Below, in pieces: positions 54,339 through 62,316 of a stretch of DNA of 64,000 bases (position 1 is the stretch's first letter; the number at the start of each line of letters is the position of its first letter). The translations under genes were made by a program, and so were the position numbers. The notes below the pieces were generated by a model. It did not search any database. It saw only the letters and a list, made by a program, of their open reading frames with translations, and was not told the origin of the DNA. Source of the stretch: Nocardioides plantarum (GTDB lineage: Bacteria; Actinomycetota; Actinomycetes; Propionibacteriales; Nocardioidaceae). The DNA lies in assembly GCF_006346395.1 (NCBI RefSeq), contig NZ_VDMS01000001.1, positions 1,674,001-1,738,000 of the forward strand, given 5' to 3'.

Positions 54339-55054
54339 GCAGGGCCCTGGGTCTTGAGCAGCGTGGCGGCCGCCTCGGGATCGGTGGGTCCCTCACCGAA
54401 GGAGGGGCAGAGCTTGGCGACCGGGCAGGCGCCGCACGCAGGCTTCTTGGCGTGGCAGCAGCGCCGACCGTGCCAGATGAGGTGGTGGCTGAGCATGGTC
54501 CAGTCGCGCTTGGGGAACAGCGCGCCGACGGCGTGCTCGACCTTGACGGGGTCGGTCTCGTCGGTGAGCCCGAGGCGCCGCGAGAGCCGACCGAAGTGGG
54601 TGTCGACGGTGATGCCCGGGACCCCGAAGGCGTTGCCGAGGACGACGTTGGCGGTCTTGCGGCCCACACCGGGCAGGGTGACCAGGTCGTCGAGACGACC
54701 GGGCACCTGGCCGTCGTAGCGCTCGACGAGCGCGGCGCTGAGCTTGAGCAGCGACTCGGTCTTGGCCCGGAAGAACCCCAGGGGACCCAGGATGGCCTCC
54801 ATCCGGTCGCGATCGGCCGCGGCCATGGAGACCGGGTCGGGGTAGGCCGCGAAGAGGGTCGGGCGCACCGCGTTGACGCGCCGGTCGGTCGTCTGGGCGC
54901 TGATCACGGTCACCACGAGGAGCTCGAAGGCGTTGTCGAAGTCGAGCTCGATGTCGGCGTCGGGGTAGGTCTCGGCCAGGGTGCGGTCGATCTTGCGGGC
55001 CCGGCGCACGAGGGTCGTCGGCGGGGGCCCGGGCGTCACGGCGGTCGCTGGCAC
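54335..55054 (-). CDS. nth: Endonuclease III (DNA glycosylase/AP lyase)
   Basis: 239 residues. It removes oxidised pyrimidines and cuts the abasic site. The helix-hairpin-helix LPGVGRKTANVVLGNAF holds the catalytic Lys, VDTHFGRLSRRLGL the catalytic Asp, and the C-terminus the 4Fe-4S ligands CHAKKPACGACPVAKLC (C-x6-C-x2-C-x5-C). GTG start gives an N-terminal extension of about 15 residues, common in actinobacteria. First gene of the nth-tlpA-nudix-marP operon, divergent from crp. Confidence 0.95.
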   Translation of the reverse strand: MPATAVTPGPPPTTLVRRARKIDRTLAETYPDADIELDFDNAFELLVVTVISAQTTDRRVNAVRPTLFAAYPDPVSMAAADRDRMEAILGPLGFFRAKTESLLKLSAALVERYDGQVPGRLDDLVTLPGVGRKTANVVLGNAFGVPGITVDTHFGRLSRRLGLTDETDPVKVEHAVGALFPKRDWTMLSHHLIWHGRRCCHAKKPACGACPVAKLCPSFGEGPTDPEAAATLLKTQGPA

Positions 55055-55169
55055 GTGCCCAGCCTACGGTTCGACACCGACAGGGCCGTCCTCCGGGGAA
55101 CTCCCGCCCAGCCACCGCGAAGGCCATGGGCGCCGGTCCCGGGGCGTCGTTCGGGCGGTTCGCTTACCC

Positions 55170-55194
55170 TGTGAAGTCTGACACCCTCTAGGAT
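55170..55194 (+). promoter_or_regulatory. Possible CRP site and -10 box upstream of crp
   Basis: TGTGAAGTCTGACACC (55170-55185) matches eight of ten fixed positions of the CRP consensus TGTGA-N6-TCACA. A -10-like TAGGAT follows at 55189-55194. The site would lie between the -35 and -10 regions, where CRP usually represses, suggesting negative autoregulation. Confidence 0.5.
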
Positions 55195-55238
55195 TCGGCT
55201 CGGGCGCTTCGCCCGCACTCATCCCTCCAGGAGGTCCC

Positions 55239-55916
55239 GTGGACACCGACGTACTCCGTCAGGCCCCGCTGTTCAGCGCCCTCGACGACGAGGCTGCCCT
55301 CGCGCTGCGCTCCTCCATGAGCGAGACACGGCTGCGCCGCGGCGACGTGCTCTTCCACGAGGGCGACTCGGGCGACAAGCTCTACATCGTGCTCGAGGGC
55401 AAGGTGAAGCTCGGCCGCACCTCCGCCGACGGCCGCGAGAACCTGCTCGCCATCCTCGGCCCCGGCTCGATGTTCGGCGAGCTGTCGCTCTTCGACCCGG
55501 GCCCGCGCTCGGCCACCGTCACCGCCGTCACCGACGCCGAGTTCGCCTCGCTGTCCCACGAGGACCTGCTGCGCTGGCTCGAGGGCCGCCCGGTCGTCGC
55601 CCGCGGGCTGCTCTCCCAGCTCGCCGGTCGGCTCCGCAAGGCCAACGACGTCGTCGCCGACCTGGTGTTCTCCGACGTCCCCGGCCGGGTCGCCAAGGCG
55701 CTGCTCGACCTCGCCGACCGCTTCGGCCGCACCGCCGACGACGGCGTCCACGTGCACCACGACCTCACCCAGGAGGAGCTCGCCCAGCTGGTCGGCGCCT
55801 CCCGCGAGACGGTCAACAAGGCCCTCGCCGACTTCGCCTCGCGCGGCTGGCTGCGCCTCGAGCCCCGCTCGGTCGTCATCATCGACGTCGAGCGACTGGC
55901 CCGCCGCGCCCGCTGA
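55239..55916 (+). CDS. crp: cAMP receptor protein (Crp/Fnr family)
   Basis: 225 residues, against 224 for M. tuberculosis Crp (Rv3676). The cAMP pocket is FGELSLFDPGPRSATVTAVTD, containing the conserved Glu, Arg and Thr of ligand-binding members. The C-terminal helix-turn-helix is LTQEELAQLVGASRETVNKALADFASRGWL. GTG has AGGAGG upstream. As in mycobacteria it stands divergent from nth. It is a global regulator of carbon and stress genes; a CRP-like site lies in its own promoter. Confidence 0.93.
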   Translation: MDTDVLRQAPLFSALDDEAALALRSSMSETRLRRGDVLFHEGDSGDKLYIVLEGKVKLGRTSADGRENLLAILGPGSMFGELSLFDPGPRSATVTAVTDAEFASLSHEDLLRWLEGRPVVARGLLSQLAGRLRKANDVVADLVFSDVPGRVAKALLDLADRFGRTADDGVHVHHDLTQEELAQLVGASRETVNKALADFASRGWLRLEPRSVVIIDVERLARRAR

Positions 55917-55936
55917 CGCTCCGCCCGACGTACGTC

Positions 55937-55968
55937 GACGCCCCCGGGACCTCGGTCCCGGGGGCGTC
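55937..55968 (+). terminator. Terminator after crp
   Basis: GACGCCCCCGGGACC and GGTCCCGGGGGCGTC are perfect inverted arms of 15 bp around TC, 20 bp after the crp stop. Confidence 0.8.
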
Positions 55969-56010
55969 GCTGCGTGGTGACGGACCGTGCCGGTGACGCC
56001 CACCTGACAC

Positions 56011-56056
56011 ACCGCCGGCCGGCCCGGCCCCGAGGGGCTGGACCGGCCGGTGCGGT
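56011..56056 (-). terminator. Probable terminator of the M1 peptidase gene
   Basis: ACCGCCGGCCGG and CCGGCCGGTGCGGT pair with a two-base bulge, just beyond the stop of the large minus-strand gene. No T-tract. Confidence 0.5.
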
Positions 56057-56079
56057 CGGAGCGGGTCGAGCGGGATCGA

Positions 56080-59000
56080 CTAGCGGACGACCGCCGCGGT
56101 CGGGGCACTGGTGCGGTCGACCCGGTCGTAGGCGGGGCGGGTGGCGATGGAGACCACCGTGATCCGCTTGCCCACCCGGGCCGAGGTCGGCACGTAGGTG
56201 CTCGACGTCGCGCCGGCGATCTGCTTGCCGTCGACGTACCAGACGAACCGGATGGTGGTGCCCGGGTCGTGGGCACCCGCGTAGGCGGTGAGCGTCCTGC
56301 CGACCTTCGCCGTCCCCCCGATGGTGGGCTTGGGCGTCAGCTTCTGCGTGCCCCGGGCGACGGCGGTCGTGCGCGCGCTGGTGGCGCTCGCGGTGCCGTA
56401 GCCCGCCTTGGTGCTCGTGACCGTGACCGTGATCCGTGCGTCGAGGTCACGTGCGCTCAGCAGGTACGTCGTCGCGTCGGCCCCGGCGATCGCGACACCG
56501 TCGCGCTGCCAGCGGTAGCGCAGCGTGGTGCCCGCGTCCCACCGTCCGACGACCACACGGAGCGTGGCGCCGACCTTGGGCGTGCCGGTGATGGTCGGCG
56601 TCGGGGTGCTCTCCTGGTCGCCCGGGGCCACCGCGGCCGTGGGCGCACTGGTCCGGGTGACCGTCGTGTAGCCGGTCCGCACGCCCGTGACGGCGAAGGT
56701 GACGACCGCCCCCACCTGCGCGGCGGTGGGCGTGAACGTCAGACCGGTCGCCCCGCTGATCGCGGTGCCGTCGGCCAGCCACTGGAAGGTCAGCGTCGCG
56801 CCGTCGTCCCAGGTGCCGGGCACGCCGGTCAGCGCGACACCCACCTGCGGGGTCCCGGAGACCGTCGGCGTCGGGGTGCTCTGCTGCTCGCCCGGGGCCA
56901 CCGCGGCCGTGGCCGCACTGGTCCGGGTGACCGTCGTGTAGCCGGTCCGGGCGCCAGTGACGGCGAAGGTGACGACCGCCCCCACCTGCGCGGCGCTCGG
57001 CGTGAACGTCAGACCGGTCGCCCCGCTGATCGCGGTGCCGTCGGCCAGCCACTGGAAGGTCAGCGCCGTGCCGGAGTCCCAGTCACCGGGCACACCGGTC
57101 AGCTCGACGCCCACCTGCGGGGTCCCGGAGACCGTCGGCGTCGGGGTGCTCGCCTGGTCGCCCGGAGCGACATCGGCCGTCGAGATGCTCGTCCGCGTGA
57201 CCGTCGTGTAGCCCGGTCGGGTCGAGGTGACCGCGAACGTGAGAGCCGCATCGAGCTGGGCCGGGCTGGGGGCGAACGTCGCCGACGTCGCCCCCTCGAC
57301 CGGTACGCCGTCGGCGAGCCACTGGTAGGTCAGCGTCGTGCCGGAGTCCCAGTCACCGGGCACACCGGTCAGCTCGACGCCCACCTGCGGGGTCCCGGTG
57401 ATCGTCGGCGTCGGGGTGCTCGCCTGGTCGCCCGGAGCGACCGGCGCGCTCGCGGCGCTGGTCCGGGTGACCGGCGCGTAGCCGGCCTTGGTGGCGGTGA
57501 CCGCGAAGGTGACGACCTCGCCGGCCCGGCCCGGCCCGGGCGTGAAGGTCAGGCCGGTCGCGCCGTCGACGGGCACGCCGTCGGCCAGCCACTGGTAGGT
57601 CAGCGTCGTGCCGGAGTCCCAGTCACCCGGTACGCCGGTCAGCTCGACGCCCACCTGCGGGGTCCCCGTGATGGTCGGGGTCGGGGTGTCGACGAGATCG
57701 CCCGCGGCGACCGCCGCGGTGGCCGCGCTGGTGCGGGTCACCGAGGTGTAGCCGGGACGGGCGCCGGTGACGGCGACCCGCACGGTCTTGCCGACGTCGC
57801 CGGGACGCGCGACGTACGTCGTCGCGGTGGCACCGTCCACGGCATCACCGTCGACGGACCACTGGTAGGTCAGCTCGGCGCCGGAGTCCCAGTCGCCGGG
57901 GACCGCGGTGAGCTCGACGCCCACCTGCGGCGTACCGGTGATGGTCGGCGTCGGCGTCGGGGCGAGCTCGCCGGGGGCGACCGTGGCGGTCGGGTCGCTG
58001 GTGCGGGTGACCGACGTGTAGCCGGCGCGGGTGCCGGTCACGGCGAAGGTGATGACCTCGCCGACCCGACCCGGACCGGGGGTGAAGGTCAGGTCGGTGG
58101 CACCGTCGACGGGTACGCCGTCGGCCAGCCACCGGTAGGCCAGCGTCGTGCCGTCGTCCCAGGTGCCGGGCACGCCGGTCAGCGCGAGGCCCACCTGCGG
58201 GGTGCCGGTGATCGTCGGGGTCGGGGTGAGCGTCTGCTCGCCGGCGACGACGGCGCCGGTCGGGTCACTCGTGCGGGTGACCGTCTCGTAGGTCGCCTTC
58301 GTGCTGGTCACGGCGAAGGTGATCGCCGTACGGACCTGGTCCGCGGTGGGCGTGAAGGTGAGCGAGTCGGCGCCGTCGATCGCGGTGCCGTCGGCCAGCC
58401 ACTGGTAGGTCAGCGTGGTGCCGTCGTCCCAGGTGCCGGGCACGCCGGTCAGCTCGACGCCGACCTGTGGCGTACCGGTGACGGTCGGCGTGGGCGTCAG
58501 TACCTGCGCCAGGCCGAGGACCGTCTTGGCCGCGCTCGTCTTGGTGACGGTCGTGTAGCCGGCGCGGGTGCTGGTGACCTCGAAGGTCAGGGCCTGGCCG
58601 ATCTGGTCCGTGGTCGGGGCGTAGGTGAGGGCGGTCGCCCCCGTGACTGCGACCCCGTCGGCGTACCACTGGTAGGTGCGGGTGGTGCCGCTGTCCCAGG
58701 TGCCCGGGACGCCCGTCGAGGACTCGCCGGCCCGCGGGGTGCCGGTGATCGTCGGAGTGGGCTGCAGGGTCTGCGTGCCGGTCTCGACGGGGAGGCTGGC
58801 CGCGCTGGTGCGGACCACGGCGGGGATGCCGGGCTTGGTGCCGGTCACCACGACGGTCAGCGTCTGACCGAGCGTGGCTGCGGTCGGCGCGTAGGAGCCG
58901 GTGGTCGCCCCGGAGATGTTGGTGCCGTTGGCCTGCCACTGGAAGGTGGTGACGACGCCGTCGTCCCAGCTGCCGTAGCTCGGCGCGAAGGCGACGCCGA

Positions 59001-61575
59001 CCTTGGGCGCGGTAGCGCCGAAGACGGGGGTGGGCGTCGAGACGAGCGCATCACCGGCGGTGACCGCGGTGGTCGCGGCGCTGGTCTTGGCCGTCGTCGT
59101 GTAGCCGGCCTTGGTGCCGGTCACGACCACGTCGACGGTCTGGCCCACCTGCGAGGCGACGCTGGGGGTGAACACGGGAGCGGTGCCGCCGTTGTTCGCG
59201 GAGACGTTCGTCCCGTTGACGCGCCACTGGTAGGTGAAGACCGTGCCGGGCTGCCAGGTGCCGCGGGCGACCGTGAGCCGCTCGCCGATCTTCGGGGTAC
59301 CGGAGATGGTCGGCGTGTCGCTGGTGGGCGTGGCCCGGACGCCGGCCGCAGTGGCGGCACTGGTGGCCGACGTGGGGTTGAAGCCGGACAGCGTGCCGGT
59401 CACCTTCACCGCGAGGGTCGCGCCCACGACGTTCGCGGTGGGGGTGTAGGTCGCGCTGGTGGCGCCGGGGACGGGCGTGCCGTCCAGGAGCCACTGGTAG
59501 GCGAAGGTGGTCCCCGCGGCCCAGCCGGTGGTGTCCGCGGTCAGCGGCACGTCGACCGTCGGGGTGCCGCCGGTGACGGTCGGGACCGGTGCCGGTGAGA
59601 TCGGCGCCGTGCCGACGACCGCAGTGGCGGTGCAGCTCACACAGGTACCGCCGAGGGTCGCCGCGAGGGCGACCGCCTTGAGCCTGGCGCCCGTCGTACC
59701 GGCGTTGACCGTCACGGGGATCGCCACGGTGGCGGTGGCCGCGAGGGCTGTGGCGGGCACCGACCAGGTCAGTGTCGTGCCGTCGTCGAGGGTGACGCCG
59801 GTGGGCAGGGTGCCGAGGGTGGCGTCGTCGAGCAGGTCGGACACGTCGAGGGTGATCTTGGTGGCGTCCGCCGGCATCGCGACCTTGCCGGTGTTGCGGA
59901 CCGACAGCGTGTAGGTCGCGGCGTCGCCGGCGTTGATCTGGGCGGTCGGGCCGGTGACGTCGAGGTTGAACTTCACGGGCCAGGCGGGCTTGCCGGCGGT
60001 GAACCACCAGCTCTGGAAGAACGCCGTCAGGTCGCGTCCGCTGATGGACTCGGCCATCGCCTGGAACGCGGCGGTACGGCGCCCGGCGATCTGCGTGCCG
60101 CCGTACGTCACCTGGTACTGGCGCATCAGCGTCTCGAAGTCGACGGGACCGATGGCGGTGCGCAGCGCCTCGAGGGCCATCGCGCCTCGCTGGTAGACCT
60201 GCGAGCCGAAGAGCTGGTTGCCGTTGGTCATGGCGGCCGACGGGATGGTGAACGTGGACGAGTTGGCCGCCGTGCTGTTCCACGAGCTGTAGATGGTCTG
60301 CTCGACCGTGGTGGTGGTGGTGCCGAAGCCTTCGTAGGCCAGCTGTGACGGGGCGTAGGTCGCGGGCCCCTCGTTGAGGGTGATGTCGTTCCAGTCGGTC
60401 GGCGAGACGTTGTCGCCCCACCACTGGTGCATGACCTCGTGGTAGAACGACCCAGTCGCACTGTTGCTGGCGCTGTTGGGGAAGAACGGCCGGTCCTGGG
60501 TCTCCAGGGCGTAGTTGATCGTGCCGGGGACGACGTCGGTCACCACGCCGATGCTCTTGCCCGGGTAGGGCCCGTACTTCGACTCGTAGAAGTCGAGGAG
60601 CGACTTCCACTGCGAGCGCGAGACCTGGGTGGTGTTCTGGTTCGCGACGGAGATGGCCGGGTCGATGAAGGACCACTCGTGCAGGACGCGACCGCTGGCC
60701 AGGGTGACGTCGGACTCGTAGATGTCGTAGCGACCGATCGAGATCATCGACAGCTCGCTGGCCATCGGCTTGGTCTCGTTCCACACCCACGTGGTGCGGC
60801 TGCCGTCACCGCTGGGGGTCTTGGAGATCAGTTCACCGTTGCTGGCCACGCCGGCCTTGTAGGGCTTGCCGCCGGCGTTGGCGTAGTTGGAGGTCTTCAG
60901 CATCGTGGGGACGTCGATGGTGAACGTGTAGGTCGCCTTGTCGCGCGGCGTGTTGTTGTTGGGGAACAACGTCATCGAGCCGACCGGCTGGTTGACGAAG
61001 GTCGCACCGTCGGTGGTGTTGTTCCAACCCTCGGACGAGCCGTCGGTGTCGAAGTGGATGACCGGGGCGCCGTGGGTGGTCACGACGGTGGTGAAGGCGC
61101 CGCTCACCGGGGTGGCCGGGGTGATGATCAGCTTGTGGTTGTCGACCAGGGCGCTGCTGGTGCTGCTCGTCTCGATGCGGCTGAAGGTGGCCGGGGTCCC
61201 GTTGACGGTGACCGTGTCGACGTCGTACGTGGAGGCGGCGAGGTTGCCGGTCGACCCCTGGAAGTCGAGCGAGTACGACGACAGCGGGGCGTCGGTCGTC
61301 GTCGCCTCGATGGTCGTCGTGGCCTTCGGGAGGTTGGTGGTGCCCACGGCGCCGTTGGCGACCGCGGTCGTCACGTCGACCTTGAGGTCGATGTCGTAGT
61401 GGCTGACGTCGTACCCGCCGTTGCCCTGGTTGGGGAACAGCGAGTCGCCGGCGGTCTGGGCACCGGCGACGGCGTCGGCGGCGAAGGCCGGCACCGCCGG
61501 CTGCAGGGTGGCCAGCGCGCCCACGGCGAGGCTGAGGGCGGCGAGCCGGGCGGCGTGGCGGCGTACGAGGGTCAT
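56080..61575 (-). CDS. Giant secreted M1-family metallopeptidase with Ig-like repeats
   Basis: 1831 residues. The signal peptide is cut near AFAADA (residue about 33). The catalytic part (about 45-550) is M1/aminopeptidase N-like: HEVMHQWWGDN with His379, Glu380 and His383, and Glu402 18 residues after the motif, giving the HExxH-x18-E zinc site; the usual GxMEN exopeptidase loop is not obvious, the nearest segment being INYALETQDRPF. A beta domain follows, and then 13 Ig-like repeats of about 90 residues with the pattern TPTPTITGTPQVGVELTGVP, W-DGTTLTYQWLADG, AVTGTRAGYTSVTRTS. The repeats would project the enzyme from the cell or bind wall polymers. ATG begins the signal peptide. Confidence 0.88.
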   Translation of the reverse strand: MTLVRRHAARLAALSLAVGALATLQPAVPAFAADAVAGAQTAGDSLFPNQGNGGYDVSHYDIDLKVDVTTAVANGAVGTTNLPKATTTIEATTTDAPLSSYSLDFQGSTGNLAASTYDVDTVTVNGTPATFSRIETSSTSSALVDNHKLIITPATPVSGAFTTVVTTHGAPVIHFDTDGSSEGWNNTTDGATFVNQPVGSMTLFPNNNTPRDKATYTFTIDVPTMLKTSNYANAGGKPYKAGVASNGELISKTPSGDGSRTTWVWNETKPMASELSMISIGRYDIYESDVTLASGRVLHEWSFIDPAISVANQNTTQVSRSQWKSLLDFYESKYGPYPGKSIGVVTDVVPGTINYALETQDRPFFPNSASNSATGSFYHEVMHQWWGDNVSPTDWNDITLNEGPATYAPSQLAYEGFGTTTTTVEQTIYSSWNSTAANSSTFTIPSAAMTNGNQLFGSQVYQRGAMALEALRTAIGPVDFETLMRQYQVTYGGTQIAGRRTAAFQAMAESISGRDLTAFFQSWWFTAGKPAWPVKFNLDVTGPTAQINAGDAATYTLSVRNTGKVAMPADATKITLDVSDLLDDATLGTLPTGVTLDDGTTLTWSVPATALAATATVAIPVTVNAGTTGARLKAVALAATLGGTCVSCTATAVVGTAPISPAPVPTVTGGTPTVDVPLTADTTGWAAGTTFAYQWLLDGTPVPGATSATYTPTANVVGATLAVKVTGTLSGFNPTSATSAATAAGVRATPTSDTPTISGTPKIGERLTVARGTWQPGTVFTYQWRVNGTNVSANNGGTAPVFTPSVASQVGQTVDVVVTGTKAGYTTTAKTSAATTAVTAGDALVSTPTPVFGATAPKVGVAFAPSYGSWDDGVVTTFQWQANGTNISGATTGSYAPTAATLGQTLTVVVTGTKPGIPAVVRTSAASLPVETGTQTLQPTPTITGTPRAGESSTGVPGTWDSGTTRTYQWYADGVAVTGATALTYAPTTDQIGQALTFEVTSTRAGYTTVTKTSAAKTVLGLAQVLTPTPTVTGTPQVGVELTGVPGTWDDGTTLTYQWLADGTAIDGADSLTFTPTADQVRTAITFAVTSTKATYETVTRTSDPTGAVVAGEQTLTPTPTITGTPQVGLALTGVPGTWDDGTTLAYRWLADGVPVDGATDLTFTPGPGRVGEVITFAVTGTRAGYTSVTRTSDPTATVAPGELAPTPTPTITGTPQVGVELTAVPGDWDSGAELTYQWSVDGDAVDGATATTYVARPGDVGKTVRVAVTGARPGYTSVTRTSAATAAVAAGDLVDTPTPTITGTPQVGVELTGVPGDWDSGTTLTYQWLADGVPVDGATGLTFTPGPGRAGEVVTFAVTATKAGYAPVTRTSAASAPVAPGDQASTPTPTITGTPQVGVELTGVPGDWDSGTTLTYQWLADGVPVEGATSATFAPSPAQLDAALTFAVTSTRPGYTTVTRTSISTADVAPGDQASTPTPTVSGTPQVGVELTGVPGDWDSGTALTFQWLADGTAISGATGLTFTPSAAQVGAVVTFAVTGARTGYTTVTRTSAATAAVAPGEQQSTPTPTVSGTPQVGVALTGVPGTWDDGATLTFQWLADGTAISGATGLTFTPTAAQVGAVVTFAVTGVRTGYTTVTRTSAPTAAVAPGDQESTPTPTITGTPKVGATLRVVVGRWDAGTTLRYRWQRDGVAIAGADATTYLLSARDLDARITVTVTSTKAGYGTASATSARTTAVARGTQKLTPKPTIGGTAKVGRTLTAYAGAHDPGTTIRFVWYVDGKQIAGATSSTYVPTSARVGKRITVVSIATRPAYDRVDRTSAPTAAVVR
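56581..58740. repeat. Eight tandem 270-bp repeats in the M1 peptidase gene
   Basis: The same segment (for example GGTCCCGGAGACCGTCGGCG and its variants) returns every 270 bp exactly at 56581, 56851, 57121, 57391, 57661, 57931, 58201 and 58471, each unit coding for 90 residues. More divergent units extend to about 56100 and 59590. The fixed period and high identity point to recent duplication or gene conversion. Confidence 0.9.
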
Positions 61576-61821
61576 TCAGCGTCTCTTTCGTCGGTCCCGC
61601 CGAGCCCGTCCCGAGAGGGCGGGGAGTAGGCCGAACGTAGAGGGACGGGGGACGCCGCCGCCGCGAAACCCGGCAAAGTTGTCTGACGATCTCGCGATCC
61701 GGGACGCCGGTGACGGTCGTCACCTGGCACGTTCCGGCAAGCCTCCCCAGCGAGATTCATGGTCCAGAGTGACCCCCGACGCGGGGGTCGCCTGCGTAGG
61801 ACGGGGTGGAAGGGGGTCGGT

Positions 61822-62316
61822 GTGGCTCACGAGGACGACTTCACGGCGTACGTCGCCGCGCGCACGCCTGCCCTGTCGCGGACGGCGTACCTGCTCACCG
61901 GGGACGCCCACCTGGCGGAGGACCTCGTGCAGACAGCGCTCTTCAAGGCGGCCAAGGCGTGGCACCGCATCGACGGCGACCCCGAGCCCTACGTGCGCCG
62001 CATCCTCTACACCCAGAACGTGTCGTGGTGGCGCCAGCGCAGGCTCGCCGAGTCGCCGCTGGGTGACCACGACCGGCCGGCCGCGTCGGGCTCCGACGTG
62101 GCCCTGCGCCTCACGCTCGAGGACGCGCTGGGCCGGCTGACCGCCAAGCAGCGCACGGTGCTGGTGCTGCGCTACTTCGAGGACCTCACCGAGGTCGAGG
62201 CCGCGCGCACGCTCGGCGTCTCGGCCGGCACGGTCAAGTCGACCACCCGCCAGGCGCTGGGCCGCCTACGCACGCTGGCCCCCGAGCTGGCCGAGCTGAT
62301 CGGGGAGCCGTCATGA
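61822..62316 (+). CDS. ECF sigma factor, SigE-family type
   Basis: 164 residues. Region 2: FTAYVAARTPALSRTAYLLTGDAHLAEDLVQTALFKAAKAW; region 4: LTAKQRTVLVLRYFEDLTEVEAARTLGVSAGTVKSTTRQAL. GTG preceded by AGGGGG at 5 bp; a longer in-frame start would add 21 basic residues unlike the family. The partner gene's ATG overlaps its stop (ATGA). The 246-bp gap to the divergent M1 peptidase gene must hold both promoters. Confidence 0.9.
   Translation: MAHEDDFTAYVAARTPALSRTAYLLTGDAHLAEDLVQTALFKAAKAWHRIDGDPEPYVRRILYTQNVSWWRQRRLAESPLGDHDRPAASGSDVALRLTLEDALGRLTAKQRTVLVLRYFEDLTEVEAARTLGVSAGTVKSTTRQALGRLRTLAPELAELIGEPS

Noticed and set aside
56050..59598. 1182-codon plus-strand open frame opposite the M1 peptidase
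   Set aside because: Shadow of the 270-bp repeats; Arg/Gly/Asp-rich, no start signal.
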